From positions 1 to 10,506 of the forward strand of contig JAKZUA010000217.1 of assembly GCA_047516825.1 (NCBI GenBank): DNA of 10,506 nucleotides, given 5' to 3'. This DNA is from JADFQT01 sp047516825. GTDB taxonomy: Bacteria > Chloroflexota > Dehalococcoidia > Lucifugimonadales > UBA3495. The translations under genes and the position numbers were made by a program. Each line of letters starts with the position of its first letter. Position 1 is the stretch's first letter. Positions 1 to 6,663 of this stretch are shown here, one piece after another. A model generated the notes under the pieces. It did not search any database and had not been told where the DNA came from. It saw nothing but the letters and a program-made list of their open reading frames with translations.

Positions 1-401
1 CCCAATGAAAGCGGGGACTTTGAGTGAATCAGGCCGCATCAGACCGCATTTGACGCCCTTGGAATGCGGGATTATATTTGGCGGTATCCCCGCGGGAGCT
101 ATATCCAGGAAAGGTGGTTTGATCTGGGGAATCCCGGGTTAGATATCCATTATTGTCTCCGAAAATAATGCCTTTGGGTCTAACCAGGGACCAGGTATGG
201 AATAGATAAGATTCAGGAAACTCGTCCCACTTGCCGGTTTTTTTCGACACCGAAGCCGTGAATGAGGTGATCGCCGTTCTCCATTTACGAGACCTTGCGT
301 AGGATTATCTTGGTGTTACGGCCTTGGCAACTGGGCCGCATAGGTGGTTAAATTAGTCGGCGTTTTAGTCAGACAAGTCCCAGCACTCGAGGAGGGGAAG
401 G
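1..401. other. Gene-free upstream region
   Basis: No convincing coding sequence is visible. A 73-codon open frame on the minus strand (29-250) has no recognisable motif and I treat it as chance. The downstream end holds the leader of the monooxygenase gene: a possible promoter at 324-353, a direct repeat TTAGTC at 353-358 and 365-370, and a strong Shine-Dalgarno GGAGG at 391-395. The left end may be the tail of an intergenic region that starts outside the window. Confidence 0.5.
324..353 (+). promoter_or_regulatory. Candidate sigma-70-type promoter for the first monooxygenase gene
   Basis: TTGGCA at 324-329 (5 of 6 to the -35 consensus) and TTAAAT at 348-353 (4 of 6 to the -10 consensus) lie 18 bp apart, about 50 bp before the start codon. 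The -10 box overlaps the first of two TTAGTC repeats, which could be half-sites for a regulator. This is by-eye matching and could be chance. Confidence 0.3.
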
Positions 402-1586
402 ATGATTACCAATTTCGGTAGTCTTTACGCTGGCCACGTAGACTTGGGCGACATCGGTCTGGAGGCAACGGCGGTCAATGACCGCTGGTTCTCCGACGAT
501 CACCTGAAAACCATCTACGACCGGGCCACCGCCGTCGCGCAACTCATGGACCGGGTGGGGTATGACAGTTTCTGGATGGCGGAGCACCACTTCCAGCGGG
601 AGGGCAACGAGTGTATTGGCAACTTGCTGATGCTCTACCTGCACCTGTCCCACCTGACCAAGAACCTGAAATTCGGTTGCGGTTTCAACATAACCCCTAT
701 GTGGCACCCGCTACGCTTGGCGGAGGACTTCGCCGCGGTGGACATTCTCACCAAGGGGCGGGTGATTTTCGGCGTGGGGCGGGGCTACCACTCCCGGGAG
801 GTGGACACTTACGGTGCTCCCAGCACCATCACCGATAGCGACGCCAACCGGGACCTGTTCGAAGAGCAGGTGGAAATCATTATGAAAGCCTTCAACAACC
901 GCTCTTTTTCTCACCACGGCCAGGTCTATGACCTGCCACCCAGGGGGATGCCTTACCGAGGCTACGAGCTGGAGGAAATCACCCTGGTGCCCCGGCCCGT
1001 CAATCGGCCGGTGGAGTGCTGGCAGCCCATCGTCAGCGCCAGCGAGCGGGCCATGGACTTCATGTGCAAGCACGGCATTAAGGGCATAATCGGCGGCGGC
1101 GCGGTCACTGGCGGCGCATCGGAGGAGGTCGTGATCCGGTGGCGTGACGCCCTGGCCCGCCACGGCAAGGAGACTGAGCTGGGCGGCGACTTGACCATCG
1201 GGGTTGTTACCTACGTCGCCGACTCCCAAGCGCAGGGAATCAGGGAGTCCAGAAAGTACTTCCAAGAGGACATGAAGATGTTCGCCCCTCTGGGCTTCTT
1301 CCGGGGGATGACCGAGCAGCAGCTTGCCGACTTGGCCGACCCCAATATCGCTCCCACGGCCGACCTGCCGACCATCGAAGCCGCCGTTGAGGCCGGGTCC
1401 TGGCTGTGCGGCCCGCCGGAGCACATCATAGAGCGGTTGGAAGAGCTGCAGGACAAGTATCCGGGTTTGGAGCACATCCATGTGGGCTGCACCAGGATGG
1501 GGACGACGCTACCCGTAATATTGGAGCAGCTGGAGCGGTTCGGCACCGAAGTAATGCCAAAATTCAAGGCCCAGAAGGCCAACTAG
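402..1586 (+). CDS. Luciferase-like flavin-dependent monooxygenase (394 aa)
   Basis: This is a cytoplasmic oxidoreductase of the bacterial luciferase-like TIM-barrel family, which uses reduced FMN or F420 to oxidise organic substrates. Family hallmarks are FWMAEHHF at residues 57-64, HPLRLAED at 102-109 and GRVIFGVGRGY at 119-129, the same order as in LuxA. At 394 residues it is longer than LuxA-type proteins (about 355) and than the second family member in this window. The extra length seems to lie in the middle and C-terminal half (about 180-330). No signal peptide or membrane segment is visible. The ATG at 402 follows a strong GGAGG (391-395) at good spacing. The gene stands alone on its strand and converges with the gene ending at 1831. 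The fold assignment is secure. The substrate, and whether FMN or F420 is used, cannot be told. Bioluminescence is unlikely because no luxB, luxC, luxD or luxE partner is present. Confidence 0.93.
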   Translation: MITNFGSLYAGHVDLGDIGLEATAVNDRWFSDDHLKTIYDRATAVAQLMDRVGYDSFWMAEHHFQREGNECIGNLLMLYLHLSHLTKNLKFGCGFNITPMWHPLRLAEDFAAVDILTKGRVIFGVGRGYHSREVDTYGAPSTITDSDANRDLFEEQVEIIMKAFNNRSFSHHGQVYDLPPRGMPYRGYELEEITLVPRPVNRPVECWQPIVSASERAMDFMCKHGIKGIIGGGAVTGGASEEVVIRWRDALARHGKETELGGDLTIGVVTYVADSQAQGIRESRKYFQEDMKMFAPLGFFRGMTEQQLADLADPNIAPTADLPTIEAAVEAGSWLCGPPEHIIERLEELQDKYPGLEHIHVGCTRMGTTLPVILEQLERFGTEVMPKFKAQKAN

Positions 1587-1593
1587 CGAGACT

Positions 1594-1616
1594 CTAAGAG
1601 CTTTTGTTAAAAGTCC
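1594..1616 (+). repeat. Copy of the MITE-end motif just after the monooxygenase stop
   Basis: The segment starts CTAAGAGC and continues to TTAAAAGTCC. It closely resembles the left end of the MITE-like element at 4436 (same opening octamer, same AAAAG block, one base shorter). It begins 7 nt after the stop codon. It also holds a small hairpin, CTTTT-GTT-AAAAG. No matching opposite end is seen in 1617-1830, so it is either a relic or solo end, or a motif connected with 3' ends. The rest of 1587-1830 shows nothing else recognisable. Confidence 0.45.
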
Positions 1617-1830
1617 TGGGGCCAAGCAATGGGGCCGCTCTAGCTGAATGGAATGCTCCTGGCAGATCCCACTAGAGCAGTATTAGCGGACTCGCCGTCG
1701 GACCGGACAACCATTTGCTGTTCCAAGTACCCGCTGGCACTCCTAGCCGATATCTGGGTGCCGTAGCCCTTCCATTTCAAGAGAGAACTCCCGGTCCCTC
1801 AACACCCAAGTTGGGACAGGCGGCGTGGGG

Positions 1831-2967
1831 TTATCTGGGGGTGTCTTCAGACCCTGAGGCGGTGGTTGGGCCTAGGCAATTAAATTCTACCGAAACGTAA
1901 CCATCATCAGCGGGGGCGTCCTCCTCCCGCGTCAGGTCTCGATCGAAAACACGGATCAGCGAGTTGCCCGCCAGGTCCTCCAAGCAAGGGTCGACGACCA
2001 CTTGGTGCCGACCCTCTTGCCACGGTGACTGGGGCACGAACCGCCACGACAGTTCGCCCGAGCCCACGGTGGACCGGCCGGCCAGGGTCGAACCGGTCGG
2101 GTCATTAACCTGGAGACTGTGCTCAAGCAGCGCGTGGTCCAGCGGCCGGTCGAACTCCACGACCAGCGGGGCCTTTGACCCAGCGATAGGGGCTTGGCAC
2201 CGCCAATCAGCCGACCCGACCCGAACTCTCAGCGGGGGGCCAATGTCGTAACGCCTTTTCGCGCCGTTTCGGAGCGGTCGGCCCGCGGCGTCCCGAAATT
2301 GGCTGTCGATGGACAAGATGATCGGGGTGCCCTCGTTCAAGGGATAGCCAGCCTCCAGGTTCGGGACCAGGCCACGCTTGATGCGGCCGGGGTCGAGCAG
2401 CAGAGTGAGGCGCCGGCGCTCTGGATCCCACAGCTCCGGGTCCATCGTGAGGAACACACCCTGGAGTGGCTGGCCGGAATCGGCGCGAAGGACCTGAACC
2501 CCTCGGGCGGCAAAGCCCTCGCTCATGGGACTTGAGAAGTGGACGTAGAACTTGAGCTGGTTGACCGGCAATTGATCGCCGCTGGGGTAGATAGTGACAA
2601 CGTCAGTGGTGGGCGGGCCCTCGGGTGGCGGACGTTCGATGTTCCAAACTTCCGGGCCAATGTCCTGTTCCCCCGGAGATAGATCGACCAGCAGCGAGTA
2701 ACCTAATCCGTCTAAGAAGGGGAATCTGGGAAAGAAGGAGACAGCGTCAGCGCCGACCATGAAGCGACCGGCGATAGACTGAATAGAGCCCAGACTAGCG
2801 CCAACCACAACGAACTCGCTGGGGAGAACGGCCAGCCGCCGGCTTTGCTCCGTGGCGGCCAGCCTCCCCAACTCGCTTAGCTCAACTCGGGTCCACCCGC
2901 GAACCCGGAGGCAGTCGTCCCCCTCCTGATCCCACCATTCCAGCTGGAGTTGACGACCTCTGTTCAC
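1831..2967 (-). CDS. Ig-like (Big_5/SbsA-type) domain protein of unknown function (378 aa)
   Basis: Function is unknown. Residues about 125-240 and 245-345 look like two tandem bacterial Ig-like beta-sandwich domains. The first has the run NQLKFYVHFSSPMSEG (136-151), typical of SbsA/Big_5-like domains, followed by ELWDPERRRLTLLLDPGRIK (178-197). From memory this resembles an uncharacterised family seen in Planctomycetes and other environmental bacteria. The second has PLVVEFDRPLD (267-277) and DLAGNSL (331-337). Such domains are usually extracytoplasmic, but no signal peptide or lipobox is visible at the N-terminus, which is charged (MNRGRQLQLEWW). The start codon is GTG at 2967. It forms a GTGA overlap with the stop of the upstream propeller gene, so the two are probably translationally coupled and their products act together. 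Cysteines at 19, 257, 328 and 364 could form disulphides if the protein is exported. An N-terminal segment could be missed if the true start lies elsewhere. Confidence 0.75.
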   Translation of the reverse strand: MNRGRQLQLEWWDQEGDDCLRVRGWTRVELSELGRLAATEQSRRLAVLPSEFVVVGASLGSIQSIAGRFMVGADAVSFFPRFPFLDGLGYSLLVDLSPGEQDIGPEVWNIERPPPEGPPTTDVVTIYPSGDQLPVNQLKFYVHFSSPMSEGFAARGVQVLRADSGQPLQGVFLTMDPELWDPERRRLTLLLDPGRIKRGLVPNLEAGYPLNEGTPIILSIDSQFRDAAGRPLRNGAKRRYDIGPPLRVRVGSADWRCQAPIAGSKAPLVVEFDRPLDHALLEHSLQVNDPTGSTLAGRSTVGSGELSWRFVPQSPWQEGRHQVVVDPCLEDLAGNSLIRVFDRDLTREEDAPADDGYVSVEFNCLGPTTASGSEDTPR

Positions 2968-4055
2968 AGGGTGGATGTCGCGTAGGAACGGAGATGAATC
3001 CCCGCATCGTCCTCCTGCAACATCAGCACCTGGCTCTTATTCAGGACTGCCAGTCGGCTCACGCCCGGATGCGGCAGTTCCTGGCGAGGAGTGCCGGCCA
3101 GGGGAGAGAGGGGCCCATCCCGCTTATCGTCCAGCGACCGGTCGGGCTCCGTGAGCGACCCCTGCCGATCGATGTCCTTGCAGGCGATCTTCGTCAGGGG
3201 GTGGTTGAGATTGGAGACGAGAAGATATTCCTCACCGCCCAACTCATACGACACTATGTCGATGGGCCGGTTGTGCGCGCCGAGCTCGGCGACCGTCTTG
3301 CCCATGAGATGTGTTCCGGCTTTAAGGTCGCCAATGGAGAATTGAACGACCGGTGTGCAGGTATAGCTGGCCAAAAGGCTGGTGTTGTGGTCGTAGGGCA
3401 CGAAGGTGCGAATCGGTGCCGCTGTCTCGTAACGGCCGTGGGAAACGTGGAATATCTCCAGGGAGTTCGTCTGAGCGTTCCCGTTGAACGGGAAGGGGAT
3501 CCGACGAAGTGTGGACGAGAACTCTTCGTTGGAAGCTCCTGCTACTATCAGTAGGCCATCAACGTAGGACATGTCGGTCAGCGTCACCGTCCGAAGCCGG
3601 ACACGAGACACTTCGCGAGGGTCGTCCTCGTCCGCTGCGTCCTCGATCAATGTCTGGGAAAAGGGCACGTTCTCCAGCGATACCTCGGATAGAGTCCCGT
3701 CCCTTCCGACTTGGATCAGAACCGGAACGGTAGCCTCGCCGCTGCCTCGCATCACTGCCAAGTAAACGTTCTGCGATGACGGGTGAACTGCCATGTCCCG
3801 AATGGTAATATCGTCGCGGGAGCAGCCCAAGTACGCCGCCAGGGGTTTGTCGAGATTTTCGACATTGATCTCCCCTTGCTCGTTGGCTACACCAGCGTCG
3901 CCAACATCGATAGCGAAGATCGCCGCCCCCACGTTATCCCCCACGAACAAGATTCCCTCAGGCCCGAAGGCCAGGGGACCAACCGACTTGACGCCTGGTG
4001 TTCCAACCTCCAAGCCATACTTGCCGACAGCAACTGCGGATTCCCGCTCTACCAT
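2964..4055 (-). CDS. Predicted beta-propeller protein of unknown function (363 aa)
   Basis: The sequence reads as beta-strand repeats of NHL/SMP-30-like propeller type: LAFGPEGILFVGDNVGAAIF (28-47), then DMAVHPSSQNVYLAVMRG (87-104), DMSYVDGLLIVAG (161-173) and PIDIVSYELGGEEYLLVSN (264-282). I recall similar unassigned proteins in Planctomycetes and other environmental genomes, with the same DMAV-P-S-NVYL and TVAELG-NRP-D blocks. No enzyme motif is evident. Cysteines at 79, 233 and 292 are notable. No signal peptide is visible. The ATG at 4055 follows a near-perfect AAGGAGG (4061-4067) at 5-nt spacing, so this start is well supported and the gene is probably well translated. It is the first gene of a two-gene unit with the Ig-like protein, overlapping it by 4 bp. 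A binding or scaffold role is more likely than catalysis, but this is inference. Confidence 0.8.
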   Translation of the reverse strand: MVERESAVAVGKYGLEVGTPGVKSVGPLAFGPEGILFVGDNVGAAIFAIDVGDAGVANEQGEINVENLDKPLAAYLGCSRDDITIRDMAVHPSSQNVYLAVMRGSGEATVPVLIQVGRDGTLSEVSLENVPFSQTLIEDAADEDDPREVSRVRLRTVTLTDMSYVDGLLIVAGASNEEFSSTLRRIPFPFNGNAQTNSLEIFHVSHGRYETAAPIRTFVPYDHNTSLLASYTCTPVVQFSIGDLKAGTHLMGKTVAELGAHNRPIDIVSYELGGEEYLLVSNLNHPLTKIACKDIDRQGSLTEPDRSLDDKRDGPLSPLAGTPRQELPHPGVSRLAVLNKSQVLMLQEDDAGIHLRSYATSTL

Positions 4056-4435
4056 CTTCGCCTCCTTTTTACGTAGGGTTGATTCGGGATTAGTTTAGCA
4101 TTCTGCCGGAGCACTCGCAATGACATACCGTCCTGGGATTTATCATCGAGCCAATGGGTCGTAGGCGACAGATTACAGAATAAGCAAGCGACAAAAACGC
4201 TGCCACCAGGTCGGCCACTCCATCCTCGATCCCGCCTACGGTGTCCCATCCACTCGACGGCGTCCGACTCATCCACCAAAGCCTATCCATAAGCAGTCCG
4301 GCGGGGATGGGGATAAGAGCCTAGGAAGTCGTATAAAGCCGGAAGAAGCACTAATAAGCTATGGCCATTGATGTCCTCTAATCCGCGAGCACCCCAGGTC
4401 GTGAGCCCCAATGAGGTTAGCTGATTCAGCCTTGT
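4056..4435. other. Gene-free region upstream of the propeller gene
   Basis: No credible gene is visible. The propeller-gene side holds its Shine-Dalgarno and a candidate promoter. At 4111-4125 the minus strand reads TGTCATTGCGAGTGC, which resembles the start of the widespread palindromic family beginning GTCATTGCGAG, but the rest of that repeat is missing and it may be a remnant or chance. Short open frames across 4049-4290 carry no recognisable motif. Confidence 0.4.
4092..4120 (-). promoter_or_regulatory. Candidate promoter of the propeller/Ig-like operon
   Basis: On the minus strand, TTGCGA (4115-4120) and TAAACT (4092-4097) are separated by exactly 17 bp. Each matches 4 of 6 consensus positions. 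The -10 box lies 36 nt before the ATG, leaving a short leader with the strong Shine-Dalgarno. Position and spacing are good, sequence match is only fair. Confidence 0.35.
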
Positions 4436-4661
4436 CTAAGAGCCTGTTTTAAAAGTTCCTTGACTTCCGGGCTCAAGCTGTTATGCCGGTTTGGGCTTCA
4501 GCATCCTCTCCCCTTGTGGGAGAGGAGTGAGGTGAGGGGTATCACCCTCATCCCAACCTTCTCCCATCAAGGGAGAAGGGGCTATTGTCAGGCCATACCA
4601 GGACGCGCATTTCTCTATTCTAGCGCGGACAATGCGCGAGGCTTTTTAAACACCCTCTTAG
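4436..4661. mobile_element. MITE-like non-coding element with about 20-bp inverted ends
   Basis: The left end (4436-4455) begins CTAAGAGCCTGTTTTAAAAG. The reverse complement of the right end (4642-4661) begins CTAAGAGGGTGTTTAAAAAG. They match at 17 of 20 positions. The element is about 226 bp, has no transposase and no convincing gene, and encloses the palindrome at 4504-4581. A TA dinucleotide sits inside both outer ends (CTAAGAG and CTCTTAG), which would fit TA-target insertion as in IS630/Tc1-type elements. No longer target duplication is seen. A third copy of the end motif is at 1594-1616. The family is not identified. The element lies 25 nt past the end of the second monooxygenase gene and may also act in 3'-end formation. 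Confidence 0.5.
4504..4581. repeat. REP-like compound palindrome
   Basis: Two hairpins lie side by side: CTCTCCC/GGGAGAG at about 4507-4525, loop CTTGT, and CTTCTCCC/GGGAGAAG at about 4559-4578, loop ATCAA. Between them GGTGAGGG (4531-4538) faces CCCTCATCC (4545-4553). The two halves are also roughly reverse complements of each other, so the whole unit of about 78 bp can fold as one long stem. From memory this CTCTCCC...GGGAGAG, GGTGAGGG...CACCCTCA arrangement recurs in intergenic repeats of many unrelated bacteria. Likely roles are a REP/BIME-like repeat or an RNA-stabilising or terminating structure for the gene ending at 4687. Confidence 0.75.
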
Positions 4662-4686
4662 GTGGACCGATTGGTCGAGAGCTAGC

Positions 4687-5676
4687 CTATATCTTTAGGG
4701 AGGCGGTTAGGAATTGCGGCATCAGCTCTTGAGCGAACCGGCGTAAAGATGGAAGCCCTCCCGGGCTGTTGAGCAGAACGTATTCGACGCCCACATCCTG
4801 AAGAGCCTGTAGTTTGGCGGCGACTTCCTCGGGTGTTCCATAGAGGGTTCCGGCTTCCGCGGCCTCGCGAGTGTCACGGAAGTTCGGCCGGCGAGCCAGT
4901 TGCTGAGTGCGCAGTCGCCCGGCTATTCTGGCCTCCAACGCTTGCTCGTACTCTGATGCGGTATCGATGATGTTGATGGATCGGGCTACCGCCACGTTCA
5001 TGGGATTATATTCGTACCCGTGGGACTCAATTTCCGATTTATAGAGAGCGACTTGCTCACTGATCTTTTCCAGGGAGTCGAATTGGCCCAGCAACACGTT
5101 CATTCCCTGGGCGGCCACCTGCTTAATGGAAGCCGGGCTTCCCGCTCCCATCCAAAGCGGCGGATGAGGCCTCTGGGCGCTAGGAGGTTCCACCACAATA
5201 TCATCGAACTGCCAGTAGGTACCCTGATGGGACCAGGGGGCATCTGATGCCAGAGCTTTGATCATCACCTCCAAGCATTCCTCAAAACGGTCATCGGCTT
5301 CTTCGATGGAAATATGAAATCCATCAAACTCGTTAAGCCGGTATCCCTTACCAACCCCGGCATCGACTCGGCCCTCGGACAAGAGGTCGAGGGTTGCGAT
5401 CTGTTCGGCCAACAAAACCGGATTGTGCCAGGGAAGCACTATGACGGCGGTGCCCAGGCGGAGGGTCTTAGTCCTAGCGCCGATCCAGGTGAGGAGGTTC
5501 AGAGTCGCGGAGACCTGACCGAAGCCGGTAAAGTGATGTTCAACTAGGAAGGTGCTGTGATAACCGAGAGCCTCGGCTTCTATGTTTCGTTCGACGAAAT
5601 CTCGGAATCCCGCTCCACTATCATCATTGGGACCTCCCCGTCTCGCCTGGGCGCTGCCGAATAGTCCAAATCGCAC
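4687..5676 (-). CDS. Luciferase-like flavin-dependent monooxygenase (329 aa)
   Basis: This is a second member of the bacterial luciferase-like TIM-barrel family, cytoplasmic, predicted to oxidise an organic substrate with reduced flavin. Hallmarks are FLVEHHF (43-49), HNPVLLAEQ (84-92) and GRVDAGVGKGY (102-112), then the C-terminal barrel motifs PPLWMGAGSPAS (172-183) and LYGTPEEVAAKL (278-289). The length is usual for the family. It starts with GTG, supported by AAGGGAG at 5682-5688 and a proper N-terminus (MRFGLFGSAQ). It lies 90 bp downstream of the VOC gene on the same strand, so the two are probably co-transcribed and may act in one pathway. It is distinct from the 394-aa family member: different spacing and shorter C-terminal half, so not a recent duplicate. 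Substrate and cofactor (FMN or F420) are not deducible. Confidence 0.93.
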   Translation of the reverse strand: MRFGLFGSAQARRGGPNDDSGAGFRDFVERNIEAEALGYHSTFLVEHHFTGFGQVSATLNLLTWIGARTKTLRLGTAVIVLPWHNPVLLAEQIATLDLLSEGRVDAGVGKGYRLNEFDGFHISIEEADDRFEECLEVMIKALASDAPWSHQGTYWQFDDIVVEPPSAQRPHPPLWMGAGSPASIKQVAAQGMNVLLGQFDSLEKISEQVALYKSEIESHGYEYNPMNVAVARSINIIDTASEYEQALEARIAGRLRTQQLARRPNFRDTREAAEAGTLYGTPEEVAAKLQALQDVGVEYVLLNSPGGLPSLRRFAQELMPQFLTASLKI

Positions 5677-5766
5677 GATTTCTCCCTTAATCTCTTGGGA
5701 TATTGGCTGCTAACCGGTGCCTTCCCCGGTATCTTCGGATTTAGGCCGTAAGATCCAAAAGAAGGC

Positions 5767-6336
5767 CTAGCTGCCCATCTGCCGGACGGTTCCCCGATGG
5801 TACCGGTCGGCGGTCGTCTCTGGATCCCAGTCATCAGGCACCGAGGATGCCCAGGGTGGCACCGGGTCTTCGAAGCTGAAGATGAAATCCCGGTCACCCC
5901 GGCCCCTGCGGAAAAGCTCCTTGGAAGTCGGGAATTCGTAATAAATTTCCAGTCCATTACCGTCTGGGTCGGTAAAATACATGCTGCGCTGATTGGCGTG
6001 CTCAACCAAGCGGTTCACTTGAACCCCGTGGACCTGCAGATGTTCATAAGCTTCCTTCAGATCATCATGAGAACCTACTTTGATGGCGATGTGCGCTACA
6101 CCGACCTGATTCCGAGTCGGAGGTGGAAGCGCGGTACCGGGGTCCTCCACCGGACTGATGTCGAAGGTATGCCCATCAATGGTGTCGTCATGGCCTAAAC
6201 TCATAAAAACGCCACCATGCTCCGGGTCTTCTTCAACTATTCTGAATCCCATGACTTCAGTGCAGAACTCCTTCGCGGCTTCAATATCCCGAACCCTCAC
6301 CGCTGTGTGACCAATTCTGGAGAGTCTAATCGCCAT
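5767..6336 (-). CDS. VOC-family protein, extradiol dioxygenase/glyoxalase-like (189 aa)
   Basis: Two beta-alpha-beta-beta-beta modules of the vicinal oxygen chelate fold are clear: RIGHTAVRVRDIEAAKEF (7-24) opens the first and VGVAHIAIKV (78-87) the second, which ends YFTDPDGNGLEIYYEFP (120-136). Likely metal ligands are H10, H82 and E130. The 48-residue H82-E130 gap equals that of E. coli glyoxalase I (H74-E122). The fourth position in module 1 falls near H56/D59, so no Glu is obvious there, which fits a three-ligand ring-cleaving dioxygenase-like site better than glyoxalase I. After the fold ends near residue 136, a polar tail of about 50 residues (WASSVPDDWDPETTADRYHR, 162-181) is unusual for a single-domain VOC protein. 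The ATG at 6336 has a strong AGGAGG (6342-6347). It is the first gene of a unit with the second monooxygenase. Substrate unknown. Confidence 0.88.
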   Translation of the reverse strand: MAIRLSRIGHTAVRVRDIEAAKEFCTEVMGFRIVEEDPEHGGVFMSLGHDDTIDGHTFDISPVEDPGTALPPPTRNQVGVAHIAIKVGSHDDLKEAYEHLQVHGVQVNRLVEHANQRSMYFTDPDGNGLEIYYEFPTSKELFRRGRGDRDFIFSFEDPVPPWASSVPDDWDPETTADRYHRGTVRQMGS

Positions 6337-6663
6337 GTTGCCCTCCTATTGCACCTTGATACGGGTCTAGAGGAGTTAGCCAGTGGGCTGGCCTGATCTC
6401 CTTGGGTATTGCCTGTTAATAATAACTTGTAGCTGGTGTCTGTAAAAGGTGCCAAGCCAACTTGCCTCCTTTAGTGTTCCATGATACATGGGAATCCGAT
6501 TGGGGATAAGAAGCCAAGGCAGATCCTAAATGGCCTTGATAAAAGATGCACCCCTACCCGATATATGGATGGATGGTATTGAGGCTCTTGACTAGTCGCA
6601 CCAGACCCGCCACCCTAGAGTGTCTGAGGGAAGCGGCAAATTGGTAAATGTTGAAGGATAAAT
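6337..6663. other. Divergent intergenic control region
   Basis: This 327-bp stretch separates the VOC/monooxygenase unit (leftward) from the SDR pair (rightward) and must hold both promoters. It contains the Shine-Dalgarno sites of both first genes (AGGAGG at 6342-6347 on the minus strand; AAGGA at 6654-6658 on the plus strand). It also has a perfect inverted repeat at 6479-6491 and a second one, CAAGGC (6515-6520) with GCCTTG (6533-6538). Possible promoter pieces are TATTAT on the minus strand (6419-6424) and TTGATA on the plus strand (6536-6541), but I found no well-spaced -35/-10 pair. No gene is visible. Confidence 0.5.
6479..6491. promoter_or_regulatory. Candidate operator, perfect inverted repeat CCATG-ATA-CATGG
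   Basis: A 5-bp arm with 3-bp spacer lies near the middle of the divergent region. With one extra base on the right side the symmetry extends to TTCCATG/CATGGGAA. Size and position suit a dimeric transcription factor controlling both directions, but no regulator gene is in the window and short palindromes occur by chance. Confidence 0.3.

Noticed and set aside
29..250. 73-codon minus-strand open frame near the left edge
   Set aside because: No recognisable motif and unusual composition; kept as gene-free.
711..1481. 256-codon open frame antisense to the first monooxygenase
   Set aside because: It lies wholly opposite a gene with clear family motifs, and its own translation has no recognisable domain; long antisense frames are expected in GC-rich genes.
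2994..3554. 186-codon plus-strand open frame inside the propeller gene
   Set aside because: The minus strand has the strong Shine-Dalgarno, the coupled overlap and beta-propeller repeats; this frame has none of these.
4504..4581. CRISPR repeat or tRNA-like structure
   Set aside because: Only one compound palindrome, with no regularly spaced direct repeats or unique spacers and no cloverleaf; it fits a REP-like repeat.
402..5676. Bioluminescence genes because of similarity to LuxA
   Set aside because: No LuxB partner and no fatty-acid reductase genes; the EHHF motif is shared by the wide monooxygenase family.
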